The position numbers and the translations under genes were made by a program. The notes under the pieces were generated by a model, which did no database searches, was not told where the DNA came from, and saw nothing but the letters and a program-made list of their open reading frames with translations. From the NCBI RefSeq assembly GCF_020536995.1, contig NC_068366.1, positions 18,169,608 to 18,233,607 of the forward strand: 64,000 bases of DNA, written 5' to 3'. The DNA comes from Dreissena polymorpha. Taxonomy: Eukaryota; Mollusca; Bivalvia; Myida; Dreissenidae. Shown in pieces: positions 61,336-64,000 of this stretch (position 1 is its first letter; the number at the start of each line of letters is the position of its first letter).

Positions 61336-62120
61336 GTGCGTTCAATTATTCACGGTTTCAAACAATCGGGAATGAAAACGGAAACTATGATACACCGGAC
61401 GAAATTAATGACAATCAGAGGACAGAATTTAACGCAAAAGAAACGGAGAATATTTCAACATCGGAAGACGAAATTTCCCCAGGAAACCAACGCAGCGAAA
61501 CAACATTAAGTGAAAACGTTTACAATACGATGAACAATAAATCGGATTATTTCTATTACTTGTTTTATAACAACTGTGAGAATAAGATACCAGAGATCGA
61601 AATTTACTTTATTGCTTATGATAAGTCTCATGAGCAAATCGAAATAGATAGAATCATGTTAAGAGTTATTCCCTCATTGTGCAGTGGGCCTGTCTGTGCA
61701 ATCTATGCTTTACAAACCGACACTGGAGGCATTCGTATGGTTATGATGAATGATATTATTGAAGGACATAGTGTACGCCCATATCGAAAACAAGATAACG
61801 AAATTGTAAAAAAAGTTATAACGCGTTTGATAAAAAGTAATACGGATATAGAGCCATCAGATCTCCTTGCGGATATACCTGGGATGAAGGTTCATGTAAT
61901 TCGAGCAGAGGTGTTTGAGGATGCATTGCGTAAGTGTTATGGTGAGACAATGAAATTAGCTTACACAAATTCTCATCCTCCGGGATGTTGCTATGTGATA
62001 CTTATACCAACGTTTGTAGGAAGTTTTATTTGGAAATCAGACAATATGAAAGACAAAAATCATTCGCTTGATGACAATGCAAACCTTTACTGGAACGCAA
62101 TGTCCGTTAAAAAGAACTGA
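61336..62120 (+). CDS. Terminal exon, unknown C-terminal domain (paralogue of 10.3-kb exon)
   Basis: After the acceptor TTGTTTTTAAG the frame is open for about 261 codons: FNYSRFQTIGNENGNYD, an acidic polar stretch (DEINDNQRTEFNAKETEN, then STSEDEISPGNQRSE), then SDYFYYLFYNNCENKIPEIE and RMVMMNDIIEGHSVRPYRK. The C-terminal block MKVHVIRAEVFEDALRKCYG ... TNSHPPGCCYVILIPTF parallels the exon at 10321-10779. The ATG at 61530 is internal to the open frame and need not be the start. AATAAA at 62188-62193, 68 nt after the stop, fits this being the last exon. Family unknown; no signal peptide or membrane segment visible. Confidence 0.65.
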
Positions 62121-62187
62121 AGTTGTTTTCGATTTGAATCATATAACTAATATGTGATGATGAGACCGACTGTATTGTATATTTGAA

Positions 62188-62193
62188 AATAAA
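62188..62193 (+). promoter_or_regulatory. Polyadenylation signal
   Basis: AATAAA 68 nt downstream of the stop codon of the exon ending at 62120, in the correct orientation. Confidence 0.6.
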
Positions 62194-64000
62194 CATACTA
62201 AAATAGTATGCGAATCAAAATAATATTTTATTCAATTGAAATATTAGATTTTTATGTTACCAGAACACATGAACTCTAAATAAAAATAACAAAAGGCTTA
62301 AAGCCGTGTTTAAGTTATTTTCCATATTGTTATTGCAAGATACCTTGTTGTCACCCTACGAATAAATGTGCAATAGTGCGTATTTTACATAGCAAACAAC
62401 ATCATGGACACATGTGGATGGTGAAATCATGAGCTCATATAGTGTGGTGTTTTGTTTGTTGCATTCACTTTTTTTTCAAGCAGTGGGCTTAGTATTAACA
62501 TTGAATTGCCTTGATAGCGTATGGTTCGATTCTTTTCCATTACATTTATATAGTTTATTTTGAAATGTTTACCTTAAATGAAAATTTTCAGATGTTTTCT
62601 TAAAATGGCAATAGTCGTTTTTCGAGCAATTGTTACTGTAAAATCAACTCATATGTTTTACCTTAAATATGAACAAAGCAACCGTCATGTATTTGGAACA
62701 ATTCTTAACAGAGCATACGCCTCAAGGTGTCGGATAAAGCTTATGTTTGTCCGACATGCATAAGTTTCGGCTATACATTTGTAAATCATTTAGTTGAAGG
62801 ATATTCAATATGTTTGTTTTTTCTTTAAAACAAATATTGGTGGCTAAACACATTGAGCATACGTACATTTTATTACATGTAATTCACTGGGGTTCCGTTT
62901 TAAAATGCTTTATACTAGGGTGATTACACAAGTGTGGGTTTTTGTTTTCGCAATAAGTTTCGATCTATTCTTATTTTTCGTAAGGAACGCTTAACATGTT
63001 TAAACATGATTTTGCAATTAATCATTTAAAGTAACGAAATATAATTAAACGGCTAAAACGAAATGGTTTACCAAACCATTATCGATATAAGAGGTTTATG
63101 TAATTGCATATGTGTTGTGTCGAACACTTTAAGGTTCATGTAGAGGCTTCAGTTTGAAAGATGTGGGACCCCTAGCATTGAACTCAAATTTGACTAAACG
63201 AAGAGTGCCACATTGAAAATGTTTACATATTTGCTTACAAGGGTGGTTTTCCTTCAAACTGCTACCAATTTTGTGCAGCAAAATCTCATACCATCGACAA
63301 AATCAATCAAAATACAAAGCGATTTTAACACAAAAATAGACATTATTTTAAAAAATCTGAATGATGTTTATTCAACTTATTTCGGCGGAAAATTATATAC
63401 CTATTTAATAATATCGACATAAATGAGGGCAAGTGACGCTTAAATAGTAAAAAAATTACATATCTAGAAATATCAAAACTCGAACGCATGTCATTTCATG
63501 CTGTGTATTTCTATGTAAAACTATGATTTCTAGAGTCGTCAGCACAAAACTCATAAAATCTTGTTATTGATGAGCAGTATCTCTTTCTATCACAATAATT
63601 TCTACCCAGCCAAACCTATTTCTTTATATTTATTTACAATTTTATATTTCGTCTGCAATTTCTTTCAATTTGAGATGGTTTAAAATTTTCCATTTGGTTA
63701 TAGCAAAATTGTTAAGCCCTTGAAATAGAATGGTTACTCTTATTATCCACCATATCTGGGTTTTTAAAAAATAATTCAGTTTAGTTATTTTTAGAATTTT
63801 ATCCCTCCCATGAACCTTAAAGTAAACAAAAATAAGATATCAACGGGGACCCACAAGCGTGCACTAAAGCTCATATGGTAACGGAATTGTCAAAGATTTG
63901 ACCTCTTGATCTAGTTTAGAACTATCTAGAAATGGTCAGGACAAATATTCAGGCTATGTTTCATCGTACCTAGGTTACAGTTGACTAACAGTTTTAGAGT
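62194..64000. other. No gene seen
   Basis: AT-rich sequence with short motif-free frames (62578-62763, 63213-63422). No repeat recognised. Confidence 0.45.

Overview
The window is eukaryotic, AT-rich and intron-bearing, with little coding sequence and many old transposons. Its repeats point to a bivalve mollusc, possibly a dreissenid mussel: tandem arrays built of phrases such as AGGTCAAAGGTCAAGGTCAC, a TTAA-flanked MITE, and LINEs with C-terminal CCHC-like tails. The species is an inference from repeat style only.

Layout. 0-6 kb: no gene; a piggyBac-like MITE (1.46 kb) and two hairpin-tipped tandem-repeat elements (3.1-5.4 kb). 6.2-9.3 kb: a 2.2-kb element with 115-bp terminal inverted repeats carrying a LINE tail and a PHD-like finger fragment, then a separate coding relic. 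10.3-10.8 kb (+): terminal exon of an unrecognised gene. 11.6-15.9 kb: a mariner scrap, a near-perfect foldback, a Tigger/pogo relic with a CENP-B-type helix-turn-helix, and a possible last exon of the main gene.

14.1/16.2-39.9 kb (-): the main gene. Seventeen exons are proposed. Sixteen form almost four tandem copies of one four-exon unit (order C-D-A-B). A+B reads as a cadherin-like fold; C+D reads as a second, cysteine-rich cadherin-like fold. The introns between modules are all phase 1. Exons of the first two units are all symmetric, while three exons in units 3 and 4 have lost symmetry by one base, so the 3' half looks decayed (or contains assembly indels). The 9.3-kb intron at 24.2-33.4 kb is filled by a repeat array split by a 4-kb inverted-repeat element (itself holding a hAT-like element) and by an old LINE. 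The gene is open at its 5' end: no start codon, signal peptide or transmembrane exon was found.

39.9-49.2 kb: mostly repeats (three tandem-array elements, a TTCGTACCC minisatellite-like stretch, an alternating 77-78-bp satellite). 51.5-55.2 kb (-): a long, recently active-looking but broken LINE with APE endonuclease and RT, whose ORF begins with a hydrophobic stretch followed by a 2A-like GDVEPNPGP motif. 56-59 kb: foldbacks and a tiny retroposed insert with clean target duplications. 59.9-62.2 kb (+): an unrecognised exon, then a terminal exon whose C-terminal domain is clearly paralogous to the 10.3-kb exon.

The window shows no operon-like cooperation. Its points of interest are the cysteine-rich cadherin-like array, the paralogous unknown-domain pair at either end, and the shared terminal signature of the tandem-array elements.
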